The notes: generated by a model not told the origin, from the letters alone. DNA of 42,155 bases from Chara braunii (GCA_003427395.1 BFEA01000326.1:377967-420121), one strand, 5' to 3'. Positions 1 through 10,454 are shown, numbered from the stretch's first letter. Numbers and translations are program-made.

Positions 1-89
<89 letters not shown>
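1..89. repeat. (CT)n microsatellite at window start
   Basis: Uninterrupted CT dinucleotide repeat. The window ends in a (GA)n tract, so both ends of the contig lie in dinucleotide satellite. Confidence 0.98.
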
Positions 90-91
<2 letters not shown>

Positions 92-151
92 CCTTCGACG
101 TATTTTCTTGTTCCTTCTTTTTTTCTTTTTTTTTTCGGCAAATATATTTCT

Positions 152-205
<54 letters not shown>

Positions 206-218
206 GAATCAATCAATC
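152..218. repeat. (TCAA)n tetranucleotide repeat
   Basis: About 16 copies of the tetranucleotide TCAA/AATC with one interruption (TGAA). Confidence 0.97.
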
Positions 219-224
219 TTCATT

Positions 225-670
225 GTGACTCGGATGCATCCGAATTAACACAATGCGGGGTAGTTCGGACACATCCGAACTGGGCAGAGTCGAAAGACCG
301 ACGTTGTGACTCGGATGCATCCGAATTAACACAATGCGAGACAGAAACGACCGACTACAAGAGGAGGCCATCGACATGGCGTACTTTCCTCAATGACCTG
401 TGAGCATAGGGTGGACCCTATCCTGTCGGAGGTGTGGTTTGGATTAATCCAAGACGGGGACCGGTGGATGGATGGCACGGTCTGTTGACAGCGTGTGATT
501 TCGTCATTCACGTTTATCAGAACGTGCGACGTCGTAAATACCGTTCGAGCATGTGACAAATCCAAATTTGTCGTTGGTGTGGTTCGGATTAATCCGAACT
601 TCGCGGAGGTGCCTCGGTTAGTGGTCGCCTCGTGAGTTTTAGTGGGTTGTGGCTCGGATGCAACCGAAAT
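225..670. repeat. Cluster of short palindromes of the form TTCGGATNNATCCGAA
   Basis: Six near-palindromes sit in 450 bp: TCGGATGCATCCGA at 230-243 and again at 311-324, GTTCGGACACATCCGAAC at 263-280, a diverged TTTGGATTAATCCAA at about 438-452, the perfect 18-bp GTTCGGATTAATCCGAAC at 582-599, and an imperfect copy at 653-668. The copies at 225 and 305 lie in a direct repeat that also shares the following AATTAACACAATGCG. The centre dinucleotide varies while the CGGAT/ATCCG arms persist. Further copies lie at 6803-6818 and 7061-7078. Function unknown; a binding site for a dimeric protein or a tiny mobile palindrome are both possible. Confidence 0.8.
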
Positions 671-1589
671 TAACAAGGGTGGCTCGGATACGTTAGTTGT
701 TGCGCCACCACAAGATGGTATGGACAGGGTGGGATGTCGTCCTCCTGGTTGGTCAGGCATGTCGCCGTCGACAATACCCTATGAGCATTTGATCGCTCCG
801 TGTCCTGTCCTGTGTCCACATCAGCGGAAAGGTTCCTCGCGGCGTTCGGCTGACGCGAGGTTTGATAGGGTTTAAAGATTTGAATTCACATTCGCCTCCT
901 GTGTCTTCGGATCTGTCGTAACAGTCTTCCGATTACTGATCTGTGATTGCACTCAGGGGGGACCAACCTAAGATCGGTTGAGCGACTGTCTGCGATACAC
1001 AAAGATTGGAGAAAGGCAGAAAACACGCACAGACACGGAAGGGAAACCAAGATCGATGGAGACGTCAACAAGGAGAGGATGGGCAGCAAGAAAGCCTGTG
1101 TTTATCTCTCTGTCTCTCCATGTGCAGATCCTGCGGATGGTGTTGTCCATTTCGGAATTCGCAATGTGACCCACTAATAAAACGGCACAAAAGAAATATA
1201 AGAAAAAATTGTTCGTATCGGCGAGAGGAAGAGTGACGAAAAATCTGAAAAATTCGACGAATGTGGAGGACAATTTACGGATATAGAACCAAACGTCGAG
1301 CGAACTGCACGACGCGACTTACGTGAGAAAACGAATAAACAAACCGAACGCAATAAAAATTAATTCGGTGAGAAGAAAGTCCATGTGCAATCCAGAAAAG
1401 ACACGATTCGTGAGAAACCATGTTCTCGTGTTCGACAACATACGACTAAAATCCTTATATCGCAGTTCGTGAGAGAGACAACAAATTGACGACAAGCGAG
1501 TAACGCTTCAAGAAAACATCTGAAGTGACGACACAATCTCGAAGGGCGTGTCACAACATTCTCGGGCTACATTCGCGGGTCCCGTCTCG
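671..1589. other. No recognisable gene
   Basis: Mixed-composition sequence. The short open frames on both strands show no domain I recognise and overlap one another, so I read this as non-coding intergenic or decayed repeat DNA. Confidence 0.5.
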
Positions 1590-2652
1590 TTGGTGACCAC
1601 TCGCCCCGATAAGATGGCACACTCACACATCCACGTGTCAGCTCCTGAACATGCGTGGCCACGCTGATGGATGCGGGGCTCTATTCGACAACATTCCGTT
1701 GTCACATAGAGCCCCGCATCCATCAGCGTGGCCACGCTTGTTCAGGACGTGACACGTGGACGTCTGAGTGTGCCATCTGATCGGGGCGAGTGATCGCCAA
1801 TGAAACGCATGCATTCTTGCTCCCGAAACTCCTTTATCTCGCCCCGATCAGATGGCACACTCACACGTCCACATGTCAAGTCCTGAACATGTGTGGCCAC
1901 GCTGATGGGTGCGGGGCTCTATTGGACAACATCCTGCTGCCGCAGAGAGCCTCGCATCAATCAGCTTGCACACGCTTCTTCAGGAACTGACACGTGGACG
2001 TTTGAGTGTGCCATCTGATCAGGGCGAGTGGTCGCCAATGGAACGAGATCCGCAAACGCACCCCGAGGTAAGATTGGGAAAGAAACAGGCCAACGCATAA
2101 GACGAACGAAATAGAGGCGCTGAAGACAAACTTACGACGGGGATGAAGATGTTAGTTGAACACGATGGCACACATGTCCACGTGTCAAGTCCTGATCATG
2201 CGTGGCCACACTGATGGGTGCGGGGCTCTATTCGACAACATTTTGTTGCCGCATACAGCCTCGCATCCATCAGCGTGCCCACGCTAGTTTAGGCCTAACA
2301 CGTGGACGTGGGAGTGTGCCATCTGATCGGGGCGAGTGGTCGCGAATGGAACGAGATCCGCAAACGCACCCCGAGGCAAGTTCGGGAAAGAAAAAGGCCA
2401 ACGCATAGGCCGAACGAAGCAGAGGCGCTGAAGAGAAACTAACGACGTGGACGAAGATGGTAGTTGAACACGACGGCACACATGTCCACGTGTCAAGTCC
2501 TGATCATGTGTGGCCACGCTGATGGGTGAGGGGTTCTATTCGACAACATTCTGTTGCCGCATAGAGCCCCGCATCCATCAGCGTGCCCACGCTTGTTCAG
2601 GACCTGCCACGTGGACGTGTGAGTGTGCCATCTGATCGAAGCGAGTGGTCGC
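1590..2652. repeat. Array of four fold-back (inverted-repeat) units, partly 308-bp tandem
   Basis: Four units lie at about 1590-1800, 1839-2030, 2164-2340 and 2471-2646. In each, the left arm runs from GATGGCACAC through CACGTGTCAAGTCCTGA and GCGGGGCTCTATTCGACAAC. It is followed within a few bases by its reverse complement, which ends in GTGTGCCATCTGATC. Arms are about 80-95 bp, so each unit is one long imperfect hairpin. The right ends of the last three units fall at about 2030, 2338 and 2646, a spacing of 308 bp, and the spacers between them are also homologous. The last part is therefore a tandem array of hairpin plus spacer. There is no coding potential. It resembles a fold-back or MITE family that was amplified in tandem. 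Confidence 0.88.
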
Positions 2653-2769
2653 CAATGGAACTAGATTCGGGAAAGCAGGCCGACGCAAAAGACAAACGGC
2701 ATAGAGGCACTGATAGAAAACTAACGACGGGGACGATGATGGTGGTGGGACACGACGCTGTTGGTTGTG

Positions 2770-2852
2770 TCTCGTTCGTTTGTCTGCGCTTGTCAGTAAC
2801 GTTCGCAAACTTTGTGCGAGCGACACAGACAAGCGCAGTAAAACGAATGAGA
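2770..2852. repeat. 25-bp-arm perfect-looking hairpin
   Basis: The left arm 2770-2794 (starts TCTCGTTCG, ends TGCGCTTGTC) pairs with the right arm 2828-2852 (GACAAGCGCAG to AATGAGA) at 22 of 25 positions. A smaller TCGCA/TGCGA pair lies in the loop. It may be a small fold-back element or a structured RNA. Confidence 0.75.
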
Positions 2853-3157
2853 TAAAAGACAGAAAGAGAGAGAAATAGATAACGAGAGAGAGAGAGCGCG
2901 ACAGAGAGGCGATCTTCGCCTTCATCACACGGCCCAATCAAACGTCACGATCAAATGGCCCCGAACGTCACCCCGATCACACATCGGACTCACGGAGAGA
3001 AATCCCTGTTAGATCACACGACACTGCTCATTCGCGGTGACTGAACCCAATGTAATCGCCACCTCGCGAATCCCGACTACAAATCGAGTACATGTGTCGG
3101 CATTCTGACGGTCTACGCAAACCCAGCATGGCAGGACTTTTCAGGTCGGTGGAGATG

Positions 3158-3224
3158 GCGAGAGAAAAAGAGACAGAGAGAGAGAGAGAGAGGGAGGGAG
3201 AGAGAGAGAGAGGGAGAGAGACAT

Positions 3225-3311
<87 letters not shown>

Positions 3312-3312
3312 N

Positions 3313-3398
<86 letters not shown>

Positions 3399-3597
3399 AT
3401 ATAGAGATAGAGAGAGAGAGAGAGAGCTATATAGAGAGAGAGAGAGCTATATAGAGATAGAGAGAGAGAGAGAAAGAGAGAGAGAGTGCTATATAGAGAG
3501 AGAGAGAGAAAGAGAGAGAGAGAGCCAAATAGAGAGAGAGAGAGGGGGAGTGAGACAGAGAGAGATGAGAAAGGGAGATAGAATGAGAGAGAGAATG
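3158..3597. repeat. Long (GA)n tract with TATA-like interruptions
   Basis: About 440 bp of GA dinucleotides, purest at 3231-3396 (one N at 3312). Recurring CTATATAGAG interruptions at about 3396-3500 form their own local tandem pattern. The open frames across it are satellite artefacts. Confidence 0.97.
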
Positions 3598-3984
3598 CAC
3601 CTTTTCCTTCCTTGGTTTACAACTGTTGTTGAAAACAATGGCCCCGGCAACTTGGTTGATGATCTCAAACCGCAATACGACGACGCGTGTCGCGACGCGC
3701 GAAAAGGGAGTTGCCGACGTGTGAGAGGGCAAAACCGTGAATGGAGACGTGGGCGATTGCGACGCAAAGGAGATGGCGAGGCGAGGGATATGGCGACGAG
3801 GGAGAGAGAGAGAAGCGAGGTAGACGGTGGGGGAGACGGCGACTGTGTTGCTGGCAAGGGCGGGTGGTCCGGGCGCGCGACTGGCATTTTCGGCCGTGAG
3901 GGTTGGCGACACCTGCGATTGCCTGCTGCTTCGGACGATTGCAATGCCCACCTGCAAATTCGCAGAATGGCGCGACCGTCATTC

Positions 3985-4165
3985 GAATGGCGGATACATC
4001 CGCGCGGGGCCCAAGAAATGAAAGTGGGCGGGAAAGGTCACGTCGGATGACGAATTGGAACCGTCGATATCACAGTAAAATCCACGCGGGCCCCGATAAG
4101 CAAAAGTGGGTGGGAAAATTTGCGCCAGATGATGCGTTGGAACCGTCGATAGCACGGTGAAAAAA
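3985..4165. repeat. Two-copy tandem duplication of about 92 bp
   Basis: The segment starting near 3988 (ATCCGCGCGGGGCCC, then AAAGTGGGCGGGAAA, then TTGGAACCGTCGATA) recurs at about 4080 (ATCCACGCGGGCCCC, AAAGTGGGTGGGAAA, TTGGAACCGTCGATA). It is diverged mostly by transitions and has no coding signal. Confidence 0.75.
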
Positions 4166-4735
4166 GGCCAGTCCTCTCGATATCATGGCCCGCCCTCCCG
4201 CGACGGTTTCAGATCAGGTGATTTCGTGAGGACGGTCCGTCAAAAAAGAGACCGCCTGATGTCACAGCCCCTGACGCGGCAGTCCGCCATTACTGACCCT
4301 GTGGCGGGCAGCTGAAGGGCCCCTCAAGCCCCACTCACTGCACTCACCGTTCTCCTGTCGGGCACCAAACGAATGGGGGTGGCTATCACACCCATTCGCT
4401 GGTGTCATTTCTTCCGTGTGCTGCCTTTGCGACGCGTCCGCCATCGCTTGAAGTCGCCGACATCATATCGCAGGCCCCTTGCGCATCCAGGCCCTCGTTC
4501 TTCCAGCAATCGTCGATAGCGGGGGGCGCTAACGAAAACGTCACGCGACTATAGATCTTGCGCGTCGTCCCGTTCGCGCTGTGCTCTTCTTGTGTCGGCT
4601 GGAGGCGTTTGTCGACTCGCAGGTCAGTAAGAAGCCCACGCCCCCTGCTCGGCCCCTTCACCATTTCAAGCCCCCACCTCTTCCCACTGCCTTTCCGCTC
4701 CTTCGACCCTGCAAGTCTTGTTCTCTGCCACCACC
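4166..4735. other. No recognisable gene
   Basis: GC-rich sequence with short overlapping open frames on both strands. Nothing here matches a protein family, RNA or repeat class that I recognise. Confidence 0.5.
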
Positions 4736-5370
4736 CGCTCCGCCAATCACGCGCGCAGGACCTTGAGCGCACGACGCCCACCGATCACGACCATGGAAGA
4801 CCCCATGCAGTGACACACGCTGACGTCATCATCTTGCACATGACATCAGCGACAGGCAATGGCTTGCGGCTTTCACAATCATCGCCCTCGAGTCTTGGCG
4901 TCCTCAACATCGCTTGTTGGCGTCCTCAACATCGCTTGTAGGCGTCCTCAACATCGCTTGTTGGCGTCCTCAACATCACCTTCGACTCTTGGCGCCCTCC
5001 GACGACCGCATCTGACGCGTGGAGAAAGTCGCATCGCCCTCGAGTCTTGTCGTCCTCAACATCGCTTGTTGGTACACTTTCTTGGACCCTGGCTCGCGGG
5101 TCGTCTTCCCCTAGTTTACTCAGGATATCGCAATGCAGTCAGTCGTGCGAGTCTTCTTCTACATCACCGCTTGCTCCGTCAATCACGCACGAGTCGACAT
5201 GTGCGCGATCTTGAGTCCACGATGTCCGCAGCTCACAACCACGAAAGTTCCCTTCCACTGACACACGCTGACGTCACCATCTTGCGCATGACGTCTGAAA
5301 TTCGAAATGGCTTGCGGCTTTCGCAGTCAAGATCGTTGGACGCCTCCGACAACCACATCTGACGCGTGGA
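4736..5370. repeat. Diverged direct repeats with an embedded 22-bp minisatellite
   Basis: The block at about 4740-4890 (CAATCACGC, then ACACACGCTGACGTCA, then ATGGCTTGCGGCTTTC) recurs at about 5170-5330. The copies are roughly 460 bp apart. Between them, 4898-4980 holds about four copies of a 22-bp unit GGCGTCCTCAACATCGCTTG plus two bases. Similar scraps recur at 5049-5070 and 5396-5410. Confidence 0.8.
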
Positions 5371-5414
5371 CGAAGTTTCATCGTTGTTGCTCCCTTGCGT
5401 CCTCAAGATCGCGA

Positions 5415-5573
5415 TATGTGATCACCGTTGTGATAACACATCATCCGATAGACCTTAACACCGGAGACGTCATCTGAAAAACACGTGTCGATCGACTTTC
5501 AGATCCCGTCCATCCATCTCTGGTGTTGACGTCTATCGGATGATGTGTTCTCGCAGCGCTGATCACATCATCA
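5415..5573. repeat. Fold-back element with about 50-bp arms
   Basis: The left arm 5415-5468 (ATGTGATCACC, then ACACATCATCCGATAGAC, then ACACCGGAGA) is the imperfect reverse complement of the right arm 5517-5573 (TCTCTGGTGT, then TCTATCGGATGATGTGT, then GATCACAT). About 42 of 50 positions pair. A second inner stem (CATCTGAAA with TTTCAGAT) nearly closes the loop. It looks like a non-autonomous fold-back or MITE copy. Confidence 0.85.
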
Positions 5574-5599
5574 CATGTCCCCGATAGCTGGAAGCCTCA

Positions 5600-6110
5600 C
5601 GACAACAACAGAAAAACTCCCTTGAGAAATGAAAGTTGAAAAAATATTCCATAAAAAAAAAATCCTTCATATTTATAAATTATCATTCCAATGTTTGTCC
5701 AATTCTAAAATTTCCAATTTAATTTGATAAGTTCCCATCTAAATATGAGCTTTCCCTTTTAACTACATCTATTTGTTCAAGATGGAATGAAAGTCTGGAC
5801 GAGTTTATGAAATGTTTTAATTAGACTTTCATTCTACTACAACAAATATCGTCTAATTTAGATTGGATTAACCTATTTATGACTGGAAATCCTTACTTAG
5901 AATAACAGTCCAATTACAATGTTTCGTAAATTGATCCAGACTTTCATTCCATCTTTAGCATGCATTTCAAATAAGAAGGGATACCCCATTCTTGGAAGGA
6001 AAGTTTTCAAGTAAGACGAAAAATTTTACAATTGGAATGACATTTTTTAAGATGGAGTGAAATTTTGAAATTTAGAATGTAATTCTACTCTAGAATGATT
6101 ATTTTATTAT
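5600..6110. repeat. AT-rich segment containing a small inverted-repeat element (5778-5958)
   Basis: Composition changes sharply from GC-rich to AT-rich at about 5600 and back at about 6120. Inside, AAGATGGAATGAAAGTCTGG at about 5779 is matched by its reverse complement at about 5937-5958. The inner 20 bp (TTTATGAAATGTT against AATGTTTCGTAAA) also pair, giving arms of about 40 bp around a 180 bp element. Partial copies of the GGAATGA/TTTCATTC core recur at about 5825, 6033 and 6052. I read it as a MITE-like element or nest of such elements. Confidence 0.7.
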
Positions 6111-7220
6111 GGGAAATTTTTCTGTTGAAACGCGCACCTCCAACAGGAATCGCCCGTGTCGCACGCACAGCCAACAGTGGCAAAGCCACCCATCCACAAC
6201 GTTCAGCGACGACCCGTTGCACACAACGGATACCCATGGCGAATCCGAAACATCCCAGATTACCGCCGATCCCGCGCCCCCCCAAGGGCCAACTTCGAGC
6301 TCGTTTCCGATCGACTCGGTGATTGAACATGTCTATCGCGGTTGTGGATGACATCAGGATCTTTTTCTTGTTGTCTTGAACGTTCCCTGTCTCATCGCCC
6401 ATTCTCGCACATGCCGCTAGCAATGACAAACCGCCACGCAACCGGGCGCGAGACGCCAGACACGAATCGACAATATTTTGGATATGGAACTAGCGCTTAC
6501 AAGTTCCATCGCGCCCACAAGAAAAGGTCACAGCACCGCCGCCCGTGCGGCAGCCTATCCCCTCGCCACCATTCGTTTTGGGCGAACTCTGACGTGGACA
6601 ATCCTCGCGACGATTACAGTCTCGAAATCTGGGTTGAATGAACGCACCAATGACCGCGTGGAACGATCAGCTCTCGATCCACGCCGATCACATTTCGATT
6701 CCAATTAATCACAGCCGCGTTTTCCAGAGTAGCTTAGGGAGGCGTGCGCGGGATTGCAGTGGGAGTGAGAGAGTGCTGTTCGTGCCACTTGTTCCAGATG
6801 GAGTTCGGATTCATCCGAGCTCGGAATGAAGGCAATAGTAGATGTCATTTGCGATGCCTGTGGTTGGATGACTATGCCCCCCTTACATCCGACCCATTGT
6901 TTTCACGCAACGTCCCCCCATCGAGAGTTTTGAGGCGACCCCCTATCCATGACAACCCGCCACTCATGATTTTTCTCGGTGTTCTTTGTCTCCCATGAGG
7001 GGTTATGCAATTCTCAGGCTGGACGTTTTTGTTCCGCCTCACTACGGAACGTGTCATGTAGTTCGGATGAATCCGAACCACAACCCTCGGCTCGTGGGAA
7101 GTCTCAACGGGAACCGCATCCCTCCGATGTCTCAGTGGAAGGGACAACGACGCCACAGGGAATCGCTTTCGAAGTAAACATCTCCACAAATCATGACTCC
7201 GATAGCTTCCCATCTGCTTT
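6111..7220. other. No recognisable gene; two further palindromes
   Basis: The open frames here lack any domain I recognise. Two copies of the palindrome family seen at 230-670 are present: GTTCGGATTCATCCGAGC at about 6803-6820 and the perfect GTTCGGATGAATCCGAAC at 7061-7078. Confidence 0.55.
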
Positions 7221-7330
7221 TGCCGCGCAGTAGCGGCTAGAGCAGGAGTATAGCGGAGCGACGGTAAGGGCAGTACCGGGCGGCGCTGTATAGCAGCGAG
7301 GTGGAGTAAGCGGCGGGCGCTGGGGCTGTG

Positions 7331-7463
7331 GAACGAGGCCAGAAGAAACTCTGGTGGAGGCTCGCAACGATACTGACGTGCAAATCGTTCGTTGGACTTG
7401 GGTATAGAGGCGAAGGANTAATCGAACCGTCTAGTAGCTGGTTCCCTCCGGAGTTTCCCTCGG
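7331..7463 (+). pseudogene. Large-subunit (28S/25S) rRNA fragment, locus A
   Basis: About 133 nt match a conserved block of eukaryotic nuclear LSU rRNA in sense orientation. Hallmarks are AAACTCTGGTGGAGG, GATACTGACGTGCAAATCG, GACTTGGGTATAGAGGCG and TAGTAGCTGGTTCCCTCCG. Compared with the canonical gene as I recall it, most differences are transitions (for example CCATC to CCGTC, CCGAAG to CCGGAG, CTCAGG to CTCGGG). Similarity stops right after CCCTCGG, where the canonical gene continues GATAGCTGG, and I find no clear match immediately upstream. It is therefore an isolated fragment. It could be a pseudogene, an rRNA-derived part of a repeat, or an exon-like piece of a heavily interrupted rRNA gene. 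The duplicate is at 27987-28119. Confidence 0.9.
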
Positions 7464-8779
7464 GCCGACTGACTGACGGGCGGGCATTGGCGCAAGCAGG
7501 GCGAGGGCGCAAAGGCAGAGTAGCAGAGGGGGAAGGAGACAGAAGAACCCGGTCGGGTTCCTGCGCCGGGTGCNTGCGCAGCGGGAGAGCGGACGATGGG
7601 TACTGAGGCAGAAAGGTGGAGAGCCGAAGAAAGAAGGGGAGTGGGTGAGCCCAGCACAAACTGGCGGAACGTGGACACGGACCCCGCCAGGTGCATTCGC
7701 GACAGGGAGAGTGATGGCGGGGAGGTAGGTGAGGAATAGTGGGAGAGAGACGGCACGCACGACTCCCAACGGGATTAGGTGGGGGAGAAGTCGGGACTGA
7801 AGCTTGGAGGTGAGGCGATTCGAGTGGTGAAGGCGGAATGGAGAAAGGCGGAGTCTAGTGGATGGTAGGAAGATGAACGCACCCGGACGCAAAGTCGGGC
7901 CAGATCTATTCGCGCACGCAAACGAGAGCAGGAAGGAGATGGTCGGTGGAAACAGAAGGATAGCGCGCCCGTTTCTCAGCGAAAACGGGCGAATGAAGGG
8001 TCGATCCTGGGGTTTTGGCCCCGGCGAATCCAATGGTATAGTTAGTTTCAGTAGAAAGTTAGTGGATTCGGTGTTAGTAGAAAAAGTGGGTGCGGGGAGA
8101 TGGCGGAGGCCGGCTATGACGTGAAGCGAGAGCTAGGAATCTCNCTCGTTTCTCACTGAGATCGGGTGAATGGAGGTGCTAGATTGGATCTTCTAGATAT
8201 GACGAGTTGGATAGCATGGTTAGTTTTGTCAATGGAGAGTTGTGTGATGAGGTAGGAGAGACAAATGTTGCGTAGGGAGTGTCGGGGCGATGGTATAGAG
8301 GAGAAGAATGGCTTCTCGCCCAATTCGTGATGGAATCGAGCCGNGTAAGGTAGGAGTCAGGAGTGTTTNNGCGAGGTGAATTAGGCTATAGCGTTAGATT
8401 TGAAATTAGTGTGTTAGTGTTAGTNCCACAGGGACCGAAGGCTGCATTGTGCATGACGGGGAAAANCTACGGGGAGAAGGTTGAGAAAAGGGGATGAACC
8501 TGGTCAGGCTTTGCGCCAGGTGCATCCAGATGTTGGATGGGGGTCTTGGGACGCAGCCAGCACGATACCGAGGTTAGTTCTTGCCTTAGATGGTTGGTTT
8601 AGAGGGGGGTTGCAGGTGTTAATAGATGCGTAGGGAGCACGAGGGGAGTAGGAAGAAAACGACGTGCTCGGGCGTGTATCTTCCCTTGCTGTACGAGGAG
8701 ATTCATTTCTGGGCCAAGCCCAGAAAAGCAGCGGGTAGTGCCCGAGACCCTGAAAGGGGCGTGGGAAGGATTGCGAACT

Positions 8780-9000
8780 GGAAACTTACCTGCCGAGCGG
8801 GCAGGAAGCTGCTCGCCGTATCAAACAGGGCAAGGAGGGAGGCAAGCCATAAGACTGCGGATCTGCCCGTTTGGCCGGCGTCGGTGAGGGGAAGCAAGGA
8901 GTAAGCCATGGGTTTGTGGGCTTACCTGTTGGCCGTGCGTTGCCCATCCGGTTGGAGCGAGGAGTGAGCCATAGGACCNGACACTTACCTNAGGGCTGAT
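8780..9000 (-). repeat. Three short modules with consensus splice-donor-like CAGGTAAG on the minus strand
   Basis: On the minus strand, CTNAGGTAAGTGTC at about 8983-8996, CAACAGGTAAGCCCAC at about 8920-8935 and GGCAGGTAAGTTTCC at about 8784-8798 resemble one another and the eukaryotic 5' splice consensus. Flanking text such as ATGGCTTACTCC / ATGGCTCACTCC repeats with them. A fourth copy (CAACAGGTAAGTCCCAC) lies at about 27751-27767. They could be part of a repeat family or real donor sites; no exon is recognisable. Confidence 0.5.
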
Positions 9001-9571
9001 ATGCTCTATTGGACGGAGAGGCTGCAGGCAAACTGCTGGTGCAGACTGTGTTCCCCTCTCTTGCGTGACTCGTATGGATGTCGAGTATCGAGGATGTGAC
9101 CGTCTTGCCTCCCTGACTGACAGGGCACGGCTGCGGACATGTGTGTGTAGGCTGCTGTTGTGTTCAACTTGAACATAACAACAGACTGTGTACAGTTGGT
9201 CATCATGTCTTTTGGCCTACGCTTCTTAACTATTGGCCCGTAGCTGTGTACCGCTCCCGTTGCTGCGGGCGGGGGACTCAATCTACGTGCCCATGGACTG
9301 AGCATTGCGACAAGTCTAGCCAGGATTCTGCGTTGAAAGCCTGAACTCCGTGCTTACCAGTTGTCTTCTCTGTAGTTGCTGTGTGTTGGCGCTCGGACTG
9401 CTAAGGCTGTCTACGAATTAGGAGTATAACTAATCTGTGGTGTATTTGGGCGCGACAAGGGGGGAATAAAGAAGGACTGTTCGGGGGCTATCCGTTAGTA
9501 GGTTGTGCGGTTGGTGGACTTAGTGGCCGATTATGGGTTCTCAAGCGCTGAGCGGATAATATCTTTGAGAA

Positions 9572-10034
9572 CATGTTGTTTTGTGTGTATAAAGCTGAGT
9601 GCGCGTGGTGTGTGGTATGCGTCCTAGTGGACCGACGATGAGTCGCGCTTGGGACCTCAAGAGCCCCAAGATGTCGGCTCGCCTGCGGGTCCGATAGAGG
9701 CGTATTACCGCGCGTACCCCCTATGCTACAGCGAACGAGAAACGCCCTCGGCTGGTCCACCTCTGCGATTGCAATTGATTAGCTTTCGTACTGTGGACTG
9801 GTAGCTCGCGGGGGATACGCCCACCGAAGGGAGGTGACAACTCCCGTAAGGTGTAGGTAAGTCGTGCCTCGCGTAGGCCCTATCCTGTCGTAGGGGCTTG
9901 CGAGAGGTATGGCTGGCGCACTCGGCCGGAGCGGCTTGCGGAAGCTCCATATATATTTGCGACGAAGGGTTCTAAAAACCAACTCCTGCATGACGCGGTC
10001 GGGAAAGTCCCACGCTGCCCCCGTGCGGTGCTGG
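9572..10034 (+). repeat. 460 bp GC-rich module, copy A
   Basis: Starts ATGTTGTTTTGTGTGTAT and runs through GATGTCGGCTCGC, ACGCCCTCGGCTGGTCCACC, TGGCTGGCGCACTCGG and GCGACGAAGGGTTCTAAAA to CCCCCGTGCGGTGC. About 90% or more of it recurs at 34012-34482 in the same orientation. The element is conserved, GC-rich and without a credible ORF, so it may be a structured RNA gene or spacer. A few short words (for example ACGCCCTCG and CGGAGCGGC) also occur in LSU rRNA in compatible order, but I cannot make a convincing alignment. Confidence 0.85.
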
Positions 10035-10330
10035 TGTAAGGAAACCCGGGGAGGAGCTACCTACTGTTCGCTGAAGCCAAGGGCTACGGTGCCTATCACT
10101 CGCCGCGCTCGCTTCAGAGGGCCTCAGCGACCAGTAGGGTCCTGGGAGTTGCTCTGCTCGTCACACCCTCTCTCGAGGATGGCTCATGCGGTTGCTCCCC
10201 GATGTCAATATATTCCCCGTTTTGCGATGATCACTATGAGTATATGGGAGCTGAGTCTAGATTCAGTTTACTGTGATCATCAAGCGTAGTATAATTAAAA
10301 ACGACCCCTATTACGAGTGGTCTATCTGAG
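10035..10330. other. GC-rich continuation with a 10-bp-arm hairpin
   Basis: No gene is recognised. GATGATCAC at about 10225 pairs with GTGATCATC at about 10272, with a short CTGA/TCAG pair in the loop. Confidence 0.5.
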
Positions 10331-10454
10331 TCACAGCATGTCAAACAATACTCGTTTTACTATAATTAACACATATGTCTGAAAGTTAAACCCTGATCCG
10401 CTCCGCTGAGATCATTGAGAGGGCAAGATGGACAATCGCAAGGCAGTCAAAGCA

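Larger units (their letters stand above)
7221..9571 (+). repeat. 2.35 kb duplicated module, locus A
   Basis: This segment is repeated at 27877-30227 in the same orientation at a constant offset of 20656. The first 1.6 kb is almost identical, including N bases at the same places (7574, 8144, 8344, 8369-8370, 8425 and 8466 against their partners). From about 8810 onward the copies differ at a few percent. The left boundary (TGCCGCGCAGTAGCGG) is abrupt and the left flanks are unrelated. It contains the LSU rRNA fragment at 7331-7463 and the splice-donor-like modules at 8780-9000. The apparent open frames in it are GC-rich shadows with no recognisable domain. Confidence 0.93.

Noticed and set aside
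152-218. Telomere-like repeat
   Set aside because: The unit is TCAA/AATC and not a TTAGGG/TTTAGGG-type repeat.
3427-4050. Ser/Leu-rich open frames across the (GA)n tract
   Set aside because: The residues come from translated dinucleotide repeat; no conserved sequence.
6872-7756. 294-residue minus-strand open frame over the rRNA fragment
   Set aside because: It is antisense to LSU rRNA and crosses the module boundary at 7221, so it cannot be a conserved gene.
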